64,000 nucleotides of DNA from Dipteronia dyeriana (taxonomy: Eukaryota > Streptophyta > Magnoliopsida > Sapindales > Sapindaceae): positions 73,436,154-73,500,153 of the forward strand of contig CM065298.1 of assembly GCA_032871835.1 (NCBI GenBank), given 5' to 3'. How positions within the stretch are numbered: the stretch's first letter is position 1; each line of letters opens with the position of its first letter. Of this stretch, positions 10,937-21,914 are shown one piece after another. The notes below the pieces were generated by a model. It did no database searches, was not told where the DNA came from, and was given only the letters and a program-made list of their open reading frames with translations. Made by a program: the position numbers and the translations under genes.

Positions 10937-11588
10937 CTCATGGATCACGTACTATAGATGGATTGGGTCCTTCAATAGGGGCTTAACTTCCTGGAATTGT
11001 GAGCAGAAATCGGTTGATAGCTTGGTGAAGGAACCCACACTACCGGCAGGTAGTTTCCTAAACCAGGTTTTAACGTATTCCGTGAGTGTAGTAGGGAACA
11101 TTTGACACATATCAGCCCTAGTCGTATTCTGGACCTCCATCAGTTGAACAAAGCTCTCTAAGTGGCTCAGGGGATCCTCAATCTTGGAGAATCTGTTAGT
11201 TGGCATTTTGAACTTAGGCGGGAGCTCCGGCTCCCGGATCCTTCTGGTGAAGAGAACATTCATTTCACTTAGAGGATCTTTCTTGTCCTCCTTATACTTT
11301 CCCTTCTTCATCAATTGGACCTCCTTCTGAAGCTCTGCAAACTGGTCATTTAGGCGTTTGCTTTCGGATTTCCTTGAGTTGATATCAGTTTCCTCACCAT
11401 CGGACCCTTCTGACGAACTGGCGACCTCTACCTGGTTCCTTCTTCGGAGGAGGTCTGCTCAGGGGCTTTGTTGATTTTCTTCTTCCCAACTTCAGGCTTC
11501 TTTTCTTGAAGTCGTTGGGTGGAGAAACTCTCCCAACTCTAGGGGAGGGACGTCCACCGCGGATTTGACTTGCCATGGTTGGTAACGT
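10937..11588 (-). pseudogene. Tat-1 gag, N-terminal half
   Basis: Minus-strand reading from MASQIRGGRPSP (ATG at 11576) through a basic segment into the retrotransposon gag core: PPKFKMPTNRFS, DPLSHLESFVQLMEVQN, CQMFPTTLTEYVKTWFRKLP, FTKLSTDFCSQF, DPIHL. In the other three copies the start is four codons further upstream; here that ATG is ACG (11586-11588). There is a frame change near 11320-11400. Gag forms the particle that packages the RNA. The sequence stops at the Gypsy-B junction. Confidence 0.82.
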
Positions 11589-12047
11589 GGCAGTGCTTCA
11601 GGAATGGGGGGCATGGGCCCTAACCTATCCTGGATCGAGGTTGGGAGTCCCGTTCTATTACCAGCTGGTTCCCAAGGAGTAGGTCCCAGGCGATCAAAGG
11701 CGGGTTACCTAGCCCCGGGCCTGCTTGACTCTACCCCGATTGCAAAGGTCTGCTTGCTGGATAGTAATACCCTCAGCGAGCAGTCAAAGGCGGACGTTTT
11801 CTATGAAGGTTGTCGATTATTGGTCAAGCTTGACCTGATTTCCCAGAGGGGAATCCAGAGCCCGCACAGTGGCTGGCTGGGCTGGAACCTGGCTATGGAT
11901 CCCGAATTTCCTCTCTTTCTTCGGGACCTTTCATGTTGATGCAACCGAAGATTTTCCCGATGCGCCCGACTATTCTTGTGAGGAGCGGAGCCTCATGATT
12001 CCTGTAAAATAACAAACTTTTGAATATAAAGATGGTGGCGTGAGAGT
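11589..12047. other. Tat-1 untranslated leader
   Basis: Lies between the primer site and gag on the minus strand and matches the leaders at 45955-46413, 20680-21110 and 50971-51428. An open plus-strand frame at 11604-11939 is a shadow; it is not conserved as a protein. Confidence 0.7.
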
Positions 12048-12065
12048 TTCCCACATAGGGCGCTA
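12048..12065 (-). promoter_or_regulatory. Primer binding site of Tat-1 (degenerate)
   Basis: Minus strand TAGCGCCCTATGTGGGAA, equivalent to TGGCGCCGTCTATGGGAA in Tat-3. The first ten bases fit the complement of the plant tRNA-Asp 3' end (from memory of the tRNA). It is five bases inside the LTR. Confidence 0.7.
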
Positions 12066-12365
12066 GAAAGTGTTAACAGAAAATTTGCTCAGGATGAAAA
12101 ATTTCTACTAACACCCTCGAGACCATTACCATTGAAGTGGTGGTCGGGGTCAGTACCGTTGATACCTGACCTGTTTAGAGGTAAACGAGAGGCTAGATTG
12201 CAACAATACAAATGTGAGCTTTAATTGATTACTTTCTTCGATATATAGATCACTCTCTCATATGCTCACAGTCTTTCTAGGATCTAGGAAAGTGGCAACT
12301 TTGTGCTTGTCGAAAAGTGTAAATGAAGGTGGCCGTGTTCTGAACACAAAATTTAGGTCCCTCTC

Positions 12366-12405
12366 CTTTTCTTTTCTTTTCTTTTCTTTTCTTTTCTTTT
12401 CTTTT
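12366..12405 (+). repeat. (CTTTT)8 microsatellite
   Basis: Eight perfect CTTTT units inside the Tat-1 LTR, about 90-125 bp from the TATA motif. The matching segment in other Tat LTRs is only T-rich. Confidence 0.95.
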
Positions 12406-12491
12406 CTTCTTTCTGTCGTTCTCCTTCTTTTTTTCGTCTATTTCTACTTCTTCTTTTTTCATATCCCTTCCTGTGTGTCATGCTTGGCCCC

Positions 12492-12500
12492 ATTTATATA
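12492..12500 (-). promoter_or_regulatory. TATA box of Tat-1 LTR
   Basis: Minus-strand TATATAAAT followed by GGGGCCAAGCATGACA. The same block occurs at 35993-36002 and 46808-46817 and, on the plus strand, at 50580-50589, so it is conserved as the likely core promoter. Confidence 0.7.
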
Positions 12501-13346
12501 TGGTCCAAGTAGGTTTGAATTTACTGATATACAGCCACGATCCTACGAATCCATTTCCTCCTTATCGAGCGGGATCCTTTATTTAAAAGTTATCGACTCC
12601 GAGTAAACTGCGGAAACGATGATATTGTTAACGAAAATGAGTTTGTTTCCTTTTAGGAATCAAACTCTTAACTCACACGTATACGGAATTAATGTTGGTT
12701 ATCACATAGATATGATCTTGTATGTTATCGCGGCATGTCTTTTCATGGAGGTCAACGAGCTAGCTGTCTGTTGTCTCATAGAGCGAAGTAGATCCATGCT
12801 CTGACTCTCTTCTTAAAAGTTTGGGACAGATTTTCCCTGTCCCTTGGGAGCTTGAGGTGTCCCTGTAGACATTTCTGAGAGGTAGCCGGGGTAGTGTAGA
12901 TTTAGGCATGATTCCTCTTTCATGCCCCGTAAGGACAGCGGGCTTCTGGAGAGGTTGGTGGGCTTCTGTCTAAGACTACTGTTAAGCTTGTCCTCTGAAA
13001 GTCTTAACCTGGAGGGGGCCTACTTTGCTTGTCGAGGTTCTTTCGAATGTCTCTTGAGCTTGGAGAGCCCCTGGCTTTCACGGGGTGGTTGAGGAGCTCG
13101 ACCTCAGGTACCGAGGTTCCCCGATAGGTGGCCTGGAGAAGCCCGAGTTCTAGTGTTCCTGTGGGGCTCGTCCTGGTCGAGCCTAGCTTGCTTTCTGATA
13201 GTTTTGAAGCCGAGCTGGCCTTCTCTGCTCCTGTGGGGTAGCTTTATTGTTTACTCGGGTTTCATGAACGTCGATTATGAGTTTTGACTTGTGGCGGGAA
13301 AGTGAAAAATTCTTCTTTGACTCCTAGCCAAATTTTACTATTAACA

Positions 13347-15060
13347 CAAAAATTTCTCCATTAGTATTGTGGATTTGAGAGTTACAATACTCGTTCTATA
13401 AACTTAAGTACATTAAGTGTCACATTTATTTTTAATTCATTGTCACTTTTAACTATGTGGACCTTTTGGGCGATAAGTGAATGATGTTAGTATATGGACT
13501 AAATCCGTGAGAGTGACGAACGCGTACGTGAAACCTAAACAGACTATATCAACTTTTTTTAAAATAAAAATAAATATTCTCAACTGCCCTTCATGAACAT
13601 TAAATATTTCACCATATACATTTTTATTACAAATATTCTGTTAGTGTCTTTTTTATAATTTTCAACAGCATAAGATCTTTTAAAGATATTTTATCAAATA
13701 ATCTACTAACTTAAAAGTACTTTTTAAGTAAATATCATACAATATACTACTTTTTGTTAAAAACTCTACTTATTAAATATCTATCCCAAGACCTAAAACA
13801 CCCATAGTCAAATCACTGAAACATAAATTTGTGAAAAAAAAAAATCTAATGTTGGATGCAAGTAGAAAATAAGAGGAGTGTAGATATTACAATTTGAACA
13901 ATAAGCACATTTGAATAGGCCCAACAATCAAACTCTTAAATGGGCCTGGCCCATTTCCACTTATCTCTGGTTGTTACCTTAAATAGAGACATTTTTTAAT
14001 AGACATTATGGATTTGTTTGTTTTTTTCACTTAAAACTTAATGAGGTCTGAATCATAATTATTAAGTTGTTTTTTTAAGTGGTCACACAATTTTAAGATA
14101 AAATATATTCTAAAAAAAAAAATCATGATTTTTCACTTAATTGCAAATCATTGAATTACATTAAATGCAATCCAAAATCTTTTCTTCCGATACTATCTTT
14201 CATAAATAACATATTTTTAATTTCATCATAATTATATATAATATAGAAATTTTTATTTTAATATTTTACTTATTATAAATAGCTTTAAAAAAAACCCTAA
14301 TAACTCCTTATATTGGTGTTTAATATTAATACTTTATTATGATATTAAAGTGATATGTTAATACATTATTTTTTTAGAGTGTTTTGTATGAGTTTTCTTA
14401 CTGCCCATTTTATTTTTATTTTTTAAAAAAATATTTCTTTTCTTAGTAAAAATGAAGTTTGTTTGTGATTGAAGAAGATTGTCATGATCATATGTGTTCA
14501 TATATAACTATTATTTGTGGATTTTTTTTACTTCATATTATATGTATAACTATTTAACATGGGTATAAATATAAAATTACTTATTTTCAGACAATTTTAC
14601 TTTTGAAAAACAAATGTGTTGATAATACATTCAGATGTGGGAAAAAAAATATGTCACTTAAGTTCAGATTTCAGTCCCTATTCAATCTTTAGAAAAAATT
14701 AAAATTTATTATAAAAAACTAACTTGATTATATATATATATTGTTTACTTAGTTAATTCAAAAACTGTGATCCCATGACATATTATATATCTTACAATTT
14801 AAGGAAGAATTCAAAGGTATTTTTGTTCGTACCAGGTTTAAAAAAAATATAAACCGTTCATGACAATTCAATCGATAATACCCATTTTTAAGTTCAACTA
14901 AACAAATCTCTATTAACTAATTAATAACATATGTTTTTATTTGATTAGATTTAACATGTTCATTTATAATTTATAATATTATCTTTGAATGAAAGAGTTA
15001 GGACAACTTTAACCAACAAAATAAAATCTATCTACAATTATCATAGATGAGACCTCTGGT
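13347..15060. other. AT-rich intergenic DNA
   Basis: No supported gene, LTR or RNA gene. It contains long A/T runs and one cluster of GGCCCA/TGGGCC motifs (13918-13953). Nothing in it matches any other part of the window by eye, so it is the best candidate for low-copy host sequence. Confidence 0.6.
13918..13953. promoter_or_regulatory. Cluster of three site II-like motifs (TGGGCC/GGCCCA)
   Basis: GGCCCA at 13918, TGGGCC at 13941 and GGCCCA at 13948, within 36 bp. Site II elements (TGGGCY) are bound by TCP factors in promoters of plant growth genes. No adjacent coding exon is visible, so promoter function is only a guess. Confidence 0.25.
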
Positions 15061-15329
15061 TAACTAATAGGGTAATTGGCACCAATACCCCTGAAGTATA
15101 CGAGAATTCGTATGTTATCCTCTACTTTTTTTTTAGACATTAAACCTTCAAACTATCGTTTATCAGTAAAACCTGATTGTTGATATCCTCTCTCAAGGGA
15201 GGAATAAACCCAACTGTTTGCCAATAAACGATAGTTCGGGGTTTAATGCCAACAAAAGAGTTTAAGGGTCAACATACGAATTCAGATATATACTTCAATG
15301 GGCATTGGTGCCAATTACTCTAACTAATA
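15061..15329. mobile_element. MULE-type MITE (15070-15320) with 9-bp target duplication taactaata
   Basis: 251 bp. The left end gggtaattggcaccaat is the near-perfect inverted complement of the right end (attggtgccaattactc). The arms extend to about 50 bp with a few mismatches (for example cgaattc... near both ends). taactaata is duplicated exactly at 15061-15069 and 15321-15329. A 9-bp duplication indicates the Mutator superfamily. No coding capacity. Confidence 0.9.
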
Positions 15330-16266
15330 ACTAATAACTTGCAACATTAATTGAACTTGTCTAATTAAAATTTAAGTTTTGATGTAGAAAACATTTGTAC
15401 CATATAAATGTCATTATAAGGGTAAAGATTTCTTCCTTTTTATTTGTATTAAATATTAAAATCAATATAATCACAACTGTCCGGTTAAAATGTTTTTGGT
15501 TTTATAGAAAATTTTTAAAACTGGGCCCACTGCCCTTTCTCAATGCTGTGCCAATTTTGGTATTGGAACCAACCATTTATACCATACCACAGTGCAGCAG
15601 GAGTATGTATCTCCAAGCCTTGCTTTCTCCAGTTCTAAATTATTCTGTGCTTGCTTTCGTTCATTGTTGCTATCTTAAGGAGAACTTAATACTAATCACA
15701 TTTAGGACTTGAATTAGTGTACGATCAAGGAAATTTCAAATTCACAGTCCACAGACCGCGTACGGCATACCCACCCAGATTCGGGTATAGTCAAGGCAGT
15801 CAAGTTCATCATATTCCTCTCCTTTCCTCGAATTAGAAGGTGCCCATTCTCTCAGTCACAATATTATTTTCGATTTGCTTTGTCCTTATTCTTATTCAAA
15901 TATTTGATTGATGATGCTCCTATTATTTTTTTAAGTTTAGTTTTTGCTTAAAGTTAATTTAATGTGTGATTTATATTTGATTAGAAAATTTAGTTAGGCA
16001 AATTAGGGCTCTTTAAGTTAAGATCGTTCAATTAAGCTTTCAAGAATTCAAGTATTTGATTTATTAGATATCAGTATATCACAAGAATGGGGAGCTAGAT
16101 TTTTAATCTACTCCGCAGTCATTGGCAATTTAATTAGAATGAAATTGTTCTAGAAAATACATTTACATATTTCATTTTATTTAGATGATTTTTTGAATGA
16201 GATTGTGCCTTTGCCATATTTATATATATCTGTGCCTTGTTGAATGCTTACTATGGCAGGTTATTA
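15330..16266. other. Low-copy-looking DNA upstream of the hAT-like relic
   Basis: No supported gene. A pyrimidine-rich stretch at 15805-15900 and an AG boundary in 'tactatggcag' (16251-16261) just before the relic's ATG could be a 5' untranslated exon and intron of that gene. The ORF at 15395-15712 lacks any recognisable motif. Confidence 0.4.
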
Positions 16267-16420
16267 TGTCAAATAATAAAAAATTAAACCAAAGGAAAAG
16301 TATTTTGGATTTTTTCCTGAAATCAAATGAGAATCAATCTTCAAATAAAATAACTTCTCATCAAATGTTGATGTTCCAATTCTCGTGAACCAACATGTTT
16401 CTAAGCCTAATAGAGTTGAG

Positions 16421-17049
16421 GTTAATGTAGGGAAAATAAAACCCGTGCAACGGAAGCATGAGAAATTTAATAAAATTATAAAATTAGGGTTTGCGTATAA
16501 ATAAAAATTTTCCCTTGACTAACAAGAACCTTAACCCTAGATTAATTGATGTATATAAAAAGTGTCGTATATTTTTTTCGTGACGATTGAACAAGCGCCG
16601 AATTGATTCCGCAAGATCTTCCAATCCAATCACGAACGTGAATCACCTAGGAGTATGTGCTCTCTTTCTTTAAATCGTATACCTGAGGATGGAAACAAAC
16701 AAATTTTTTCTCTTAGTTAGTTACAATAATCCTTCAAGAAGAAAACAAAGAACGTTAGGTCACTTGTGAATTATCAATCTATTTGATTGAAACTCGCGTG
16801 AACTTTGATTCGATGTTGTACACAAAACCTTTTGATCTAAAGGTTACTAGTGTACTATCGAAAACCAAACGTTCTTTCTTCCGATTTCTTCTTTCCCAAA
16901 TCACACACTATTTCTTGAAGTTGATCGAATTTTGTCTAGAGTAAAATCAGATTTTTCTCCCTCAAAATTCCTATGATGACCGAATTCTTTTCTTAGAAAA
17001 ATAGGGCTGGCCGAAATCTCTATGAATTTGCAATTAGGCTGGCCGAAAA

Positions 17050-17085
<36 letters not shown>

Positions 17086-18821
17086 GATCATAAATCATCT
17101 CCTAAGAAGGAATTACTTGGTAGGCAATAATCATTTCCTTTGGTGGATTTATTTTAGTTAAGAATCCTTATCTAAAAGGAATTCTATCCTCTCCTATATA
17201 TACATGGGCTGACCGAAAATCATAGGATATATATTAGGAGACTTAATTCTTTTCCTAAGAACAATTACTTGGTAGTTAAGAATCCTGTCCTTAGGTAGAT
17301 TTACTTGGTGGTTAAGACTCCTTTTTAAAAAGGAATTCTATAATATACCAAGACTCTTAATCCAACTCAATAGTGTATATGTAACCATATTAAATACTTC
17401 CTAATTTGATTAGATAAATAATTCATTTTATTTATCTACTTATCAAATATAGTCTTTAACATTTATTATACTACCAACAATAGTATAATTTTAGGAGACC
17501 ATCTCCTACTAGGAAAAAGATTTTGACTTTTAATTAAATAATTAATTAATCACCAAATTAATTAATTTCCATTTAATTAAATAATAAAATAAATAATATA
17601 ATTAACCTATTCTAAATAGTCTTGCCGTCCAAACCATATATATGGGTCAATATATTATTTTCTTATTTTATTAAATCCATTTGACCTTTATAAAAAGTCC
17701 ACATATGAACTAGACCCATTCTTACAAAATAGAAACAAGTCCACATGCCTCAATACAATTCTAGATGGACCCCTAAATTGGTCCGGTAGAATATATCAAG
17801 TGATCCATACAAGTTCTTGTGGATTGCGGATCTTGGCGGGCTATCTAAATTTAAACTCCAATAGACACAACCCAATCACAATCAACAAATGATTCACTTG
17901 GGTCCGATCTATTTAATTTAGTTCATTCCACTAAAGAACTAAAATTGAACTCTTAAATAAAGATAAAATAAGTTTATGTTACTCATTCATACCCTAGACA
18001 ACCTTATTAGAGAAAGTGTATCAACGTGAAGAATACCAGTAATCGTTAAGAGCTTATAGACCGCCTATAGCTCTCCAAGTTACCATATTTACTCATATGA
18101 CCATATTTTGACTTGTCCAGAAGCCATGTTTCAATCGATATTATTGAAAACTTAATGTTAAGATTTAATATCCAATACCTTAAAACATCCATATGATGGT
18201 ATTCTACTCTCATTTAATAAATGGAGCCACGATGTCCATATCTATAAATGAAGTCCTCTATCGATTAACAAATGAATACCACAAAACTATCTAGGATAGA
18301 ATATGCAATGTAATCGTACTCATTAATAGCTCAAATGATAACACTTGCAACCATAAGTCCATCATTTATCTCAGGATTGAGATAGACTCTCCAATTGTCT
18401 TCAAATGAAATTTTTTATCTATTGACGGTTCTAGATAAAGTGTTTCATTGTGATCCTATTCAATGCACCAGTGCACTCGATTCTTTTACCCAAAGAAACC
18501 TCACTTTGATGATTTTAGACTCATCATAACACATTAGATCCCATTCAAATCCTAACAAAATAATTTACAACTTTGACAAGATAAAGGCGCTCAACCTTTT
18601 ATCTTACGTTGTGAATATTATTCAAGACTAACTAAAGAATTGTTTCTACCCGTACATATCTAGATGTATAAACAATTCTTCTTTTCTCATAGTCTTTTGA
18701 CCTTATGATTATTTACTTTTGACAATTATAATAATAAAACTATAAATGATATAAGATTTGTTAAACTAGAAATCAATTACATTATTACACTCTTGCTATC
18801 GAGTATAATCCTAACAGTTAA
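16421..18821 (-). mobile_element. Copia-1: solo LTR (16426-18816), 2391 bp, target duplication gttaa
   Basis: On the minus strand it starts TGTTAGGATTATACTCGATA and ends TTTTCCCTACA. gttaa flanks it at 16421-16425 and 18817-18821. It is the same family as the LTRs of Copia-2 (23059-25526) and Copia-3 (33236-35623 plus 47586-47667). No internal sequence is present, so unequal or intra-element recombination removed it. Confidence 0.93.
17051..17082 (+). repeat. (CA)16 microsatellite inside Copia-1 LTR
   Basis: Sixteen CA units followed by tatgatcat. The same LTR position carries (TA)19 in the Copia-2 5' LTR, about (TA)4 in its 3' LTR and a short cacatatatata tract in Copia-3 (about 33863-33880). 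Confidence 0.95.
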
Positions 18822-19011
18822 AGATGACAATACTAGTGCCCTCGAATGTGATTCAGGGTTACGTTCAAGATCATACGTAGGTTACGTTCGGAACCAACAT
18901 GGTGATTTATATTGAAAGAGAATTTTCTAATACCATTGATCTAGATATGATAATTGATGAATTTTGTGTTGCGGGTCCTTATAGGGTATAACTCAAACAG
19001 AATAGTGATGC

Positions 19012-19121
19012 ACTTGTATTGTAGGTACTTTTTTATTTTATTTTATGTTTTTGTGATTTATTTTCGGATTACATTTTTTTCTATAGCATATTCATATTGA
19101 AGGTGAAAGTTCCCTATGAAG
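19012..19121. other. AT-rich tail of the relic gene
   Basis: T-rich sequence with 'ttttttctatag' near 19074-19086, possibly an intron remnant of the hAT-like gene. No conserved coding seen. Confidence 0.3.
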
Positions 19122-19410
19122 TGTGTGTTTAATAACCTAGAGAGGGGGTGAATAGGTTTTAATCAAGTTAATAACCAATTTTTCTTGATTAGTCAATATT
19201 CAAAATTCACCCAATAAAACAAACATACAATATCAAGTATAAAGTTCGGAAATATAAATGATACTTGATGTTTACGTGGAAACCCTCCAAATGGGAAAAA
19301 CCACGGGCTATTCTGCTAGCCATACACGATCACAAAAATCCACTATATGAGAAAAAGGTTACACCCTCAAGTGATTCTCGGACTCTCACTCTCGACAACC
19401 TTAGGCTATG
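19122..19410 (-). repeat. Copia-5: terminal fragment of a copia LTR, minus strand
   Basis: Starts TGTGTTTAATAACCTAGAGA and contains an 'acgtggaaaccctccaaatg' block typical of the U5 part of some copia LTRs. 62583-62840 is a diverged relative. No internal region or target duplication is visible; it is truncated against the next LTR. Confidence 0.6.
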
Positions 19411-20435
19411 GACATCGCCACTCACCACTCTTGGTTATTAAACACTCTTATTCTCTCTGGGATACAGTAGGATTGCAACCTCGTGCCTGTCGAATAGGAG
19501 ATAATAATATAGGCTACTTTCTGATTACAGAATTTAGGCCGAAAAATCTCTTTTTTTATTTGCCCTATGCCGCTCTCTTCGTTGTCCCCCTCTTTATCTT
19601 CCCTCATCTTTCTTGTCCGCTTTTGATATATTTATACATGGTCCAAGTAGTTTAAACTGGTGTATCTCCTCTCATGATTCTCTGAAGCCCTTCCCTCTTT
19701 GACGGGTGTGATCTCTTATTTTAAAAGTTTGTTGACTTCGAATTATTAATGGATTTGAGAATATCTTCGGTGGAGATAAGTTTTTTTCCTTTTTGGACTC
19801 AATCTCTTGTCTTACACGTACGCAGAGTTTTAATGTTCATTGGAGCGTAGATATGATCTTGTGTATATTCATGGCATGATTCTCCATGGAGGTCGCCAAG
19901 TTAGGTGTTCGTGGTTTCGTAGAGCGAGGTAGACCCATGCATTCGTTCTGGTCCCAGAAGCTTGGCCTGATCTTTCCTGGTCCTTTAGAGCTTGAGACGG
20001 CCTTCATTGGGGGTAGCATGGTGTTGATCTCGTCCAGACAGGTTCAAATCTTCCTTAGCCAATTGGAGCATAGCTATAGCATGAACCTGATATCTTCAAA
20101 GGCCCCATTTTTATTTCTAGGGAGGATAGTGGGCTTCTGGAGAGGTAAGCGGGCTTTTGGGGAGGTTACGTGGTAATTTCTATCTCAGGAAGCCCAGATA
20201 ACCACGTGTCTAGCTTTACCCGAATTCCAGTATTGGCATAAAGAACTCAATTTGGTCTTGTCAGGCTCCATTCCTGATAGTTTTGAAGCTAGATAACCCA
20301 ATCTCGCTTCTACGTGGTGGTTTTATGACTCGTCCTTAGGACCCGGGGTTCAATGAATGGTGAACTCGGGCTTTGATTCGGGTTAGGAGAGTGGAAAATT
20401 TCTCCTCGGTCCCTAGCCAAAATTTTCTATTAACA
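19411..20435 (-). repeat. Truncated Tat LTR, minus strand
   Basis: Matches the 5' 80-90% of the Tat-3 LTR on the minus strand: the gtcgaatag and atggtccaagt blocks and the terminal ccaaaattttctattaaca (the LTR start, minus). The inner end (U5) is missing. The base run after 20435 is not a polypurine tract, so this is the 5' LTR or a solo LTR of an otherwise lost element. Confidence 0.75.
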
Positions 20436-20559
20436 AAAGTATTTGCGTTATTTCTATATACACCATATGATTCATCAATAAAGCAACTCAAAATTCCTTT
20501 ACATGTCCTATTTGCACTTATCTTGACATTCGCCTTCACACTTATCATCATACTAATAA
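20436..20559. other. Unassigned 124-bp segment between two Tat LTR fragments
   Basis: No match by eye to the other Tat LTRs. It may be diverged LTR sequence of Tat-2 or older flanking DNA. Confidence 0.3.
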
Positions 20560-20658
20560 ACTAGGTATCGAAGGTACCACCCCTACTACAACCTCAGTAG
20601 TAGTAGTCTTGAGGGTGCTAACCGAAATTCCTCACCCCGAGAAAATTTTTGGTTAACA
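20560..20658 (+). repeat. Tat-2 5' LTR, 3' end only
   Basis: Matches the end of the Tat-4 LTR: the 'agtcttgagggtgctaac' block and the final ttaaca at 20653-20658. It includes a 7-bp perfect hairpin, ctactac...gtagtag (20583-20603). Confidence 0.75.
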
Positions 20659-20663
20659 CTTTC

Positions 20664-20681
20664 TAGCCTCGTCTATGGAAA
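20664..20681 (+). promoter_or_regulatory. Primer binding site of Tat-2 (degenerate)
   Basis: TAGCCTCGTCTATGG aligned to TGGCGCCGTCTATGG in Tat-3, five bases inside the LTR. Confidence 0.6.
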
Positions 20682-21110
20682 CACCCACACCCAACTGACC
20701 AAACTAAAATCTTACGTGCTTGTTGTTTTATAGGGATTATGAGGCTCTGATCCTCCTAGGGATAGCCCAAGGCATCGGGACAACTTTTTACTGCATCAAC
20801 AAGAAAGACTCTAATGAAGAGTAGGAAATCCGGGCACCATAGCCAAGCTTAGGTCCAGCCAACCGTTGTGCGGGTTTCTGGCCCTCTTATGATAAGCCAG
20901 ACCATGCTCGATCAACAAGAAGCAGCCTTCACAGAAAACATCCGCCTTCACCTACTCATGAAGGGCATTGCAATCCAACCAAGAAATCCAAACACTCAGG
21001 GATAGTCAAGCAGGCCCGGAACCAGGCAGCCCCCCTTTGACTGGTTAGAACCTCCATAACCAATTCCAGGATAGACTAGAGATCATGCCCTCAATTTCGG
21101 GCAGGCGATC
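20682..21110. other. Tat-2 untranslated leader
   Basis: Matches the other Tat leaders; no coding signal. Confidence 0.6.
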
Positions 21111-21905
21111 ATGTTATCAACCAAGGTAAGTCAAATCAGTGGTAGATGCCTTTCCACTAGAGTAGTGAGATGCTACCTGCACGGCAGCCTCAAGAAAGGA
21201 AGCCTGGGCGGGAGATGAAGGTAGCCAGTAAAGCGCCCGAGCAGATCCCAAAGACCGGGTCAAAATCTTTAGCTCATTGAAGGGATCTGACAATGAGGGA
21301 TTCGAAGTTGATTCAAAGAAGCATGGGAACAAGCGTCTAAGAGATTAGTCGGCAAAGCTACAGAAAGAGATTCAACGTATGAAGAAGGGGAAAATCAAGA
21401 AGGCCATGAAAGATCCCTTGAGCAGAATGAATGCTCCCTTAACTAGGAGGATCCGGGACACTGAGCTCCCATCAAACTTTAGGATGTCGGCAGACAAGTT
21501 CTCTGGCACGGAGGACACCTTGAACCACCTAGAGAGTTTTGTCCAACAAATGGAATTCCAGAATGTAACCAGGGCTGCCATGTGTAGGATGTTCATAACC
21601 ACCTTGACTGGCTATGTAAACACATGGTTCAGGAAATTGCACGTTGGTAGTATAGACGCATTCACGAAGCTATCAACCTATTTCTGCCAATATTTCCAAT
21701 TGTTCAAACCATGTCCAAAGGATCCCATACACCTTCAGTATATGGTTCAAGATCGAGGTGAAACACTCCAATCATATATGGAGCCTTTTCACACGGCTGT
21801 CGTCAAGATGGGAGGCTTCACCAAGAAATAGACTCTCGCCAACTTCCGGTGAAACCTTTTGATTGGCAAGCTATTTCGATCCTTTCCCAAGTGACCTCCA
21901 GAAAC
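21111..21905 (+). pseudogene. Tat-2 gag, N-terminal half
   Basis: The ATG at 21111 (followed by TTA TCA ACC AAG) aligns with the gag starts of Tat-3 and Tat-4. The first part is frameshifted. The long open part (21379-21831) carries MKKGKIKKAMKDPL, FRMSADKFSGTEDTLNHLES, RMFITTLTGYVNTWFRKL and IHLQYMVQDRGETLQSYM. A stop follows FTKK at 21829, and the reading is lost at the junction with the repeats near 21905. Confidence 0.8.
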
Positions 21906-21914
21906 CTATCAGAC

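Larger units (their letters stand above)
1..13346 (-). mobile_element. Tat-1: Ty3/gypsy Tat-type LTR retrotransposon, minus strand, left end outside window
   Basis: Read on the minus strand the order is 5' LTR (12071-13346), primer site, leader, gag, protease, reverse transcriptase, RNase H, a second archaeal-like RNase H, integrase, 99-bp repeat remnant, antisense ORF. The 3' LTR would lie left of base 1. The order and the double RNase H are diagnostic of the plant Tat clade. Gag is interrupted by Gypsy-B (6536-10931). Pol is the most complete of the four Tat copies here but has stops, frameshifts and a protease Asp-to-Asn change, so it is not autonomous. The flank beyond the 5' LTR begins caaaa; the matching target duplication cannot be checked. 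Confidence 0.9.
12071..13346 (-). repeat. Tat-1 5' LTR
   Basis: 1276 bp bounded TGTTA...TAACA. It aligns with the LTRs at 35624-36766, 46437-47580 and (inverted) 49808-50947. It holds a TATA motif (12492-12500, minus) and a pentanucleotide array (12366-12405). Confidence 0.9.
16267..19011 (+). pseudogene. Decayed N-terminus of a hAT-type (TTF zinc-finger) transposase-like gene, split by a solo LTR
   Basis: The ATG at 16267 opens MSNNKKLNQRKSILDFFLKS, a short basic start with an 'FF-K' motif as in plant TTF/hAT-dimerisation proteins. One frameshift near 16363 is needed, then reading continues to 16425. It resumes in frame at 18822 after removal of the solo LTR and one gttaa copy, giving an LECDSGLRS segment that resembles the family's conserved D-PGLR block and, further on (past a stop), AGPYR. 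The reading ends in stops by 19011. The family assignment is by pattern memory and is tentative. The in-frame junction across the insertion supports that this was one coding region. Confidence 0.4.

Noticed and set aside
11604..11939. 111-codon plus ORF in the Tat-1 leader
   Set aside because: The aligned leaders of Tat-2, Tat-3 and Tat-4 do not keep this frame open.
14020..14160. Possible MITE-like sequence
   Set aside because: I could not find inverted termini or a target duplication.
15395..15712. 105-codon ORF in the low-copy region
   Set aside because: Low-complexity hydrophobic translation, no motif, no splice context, AT-rich background.
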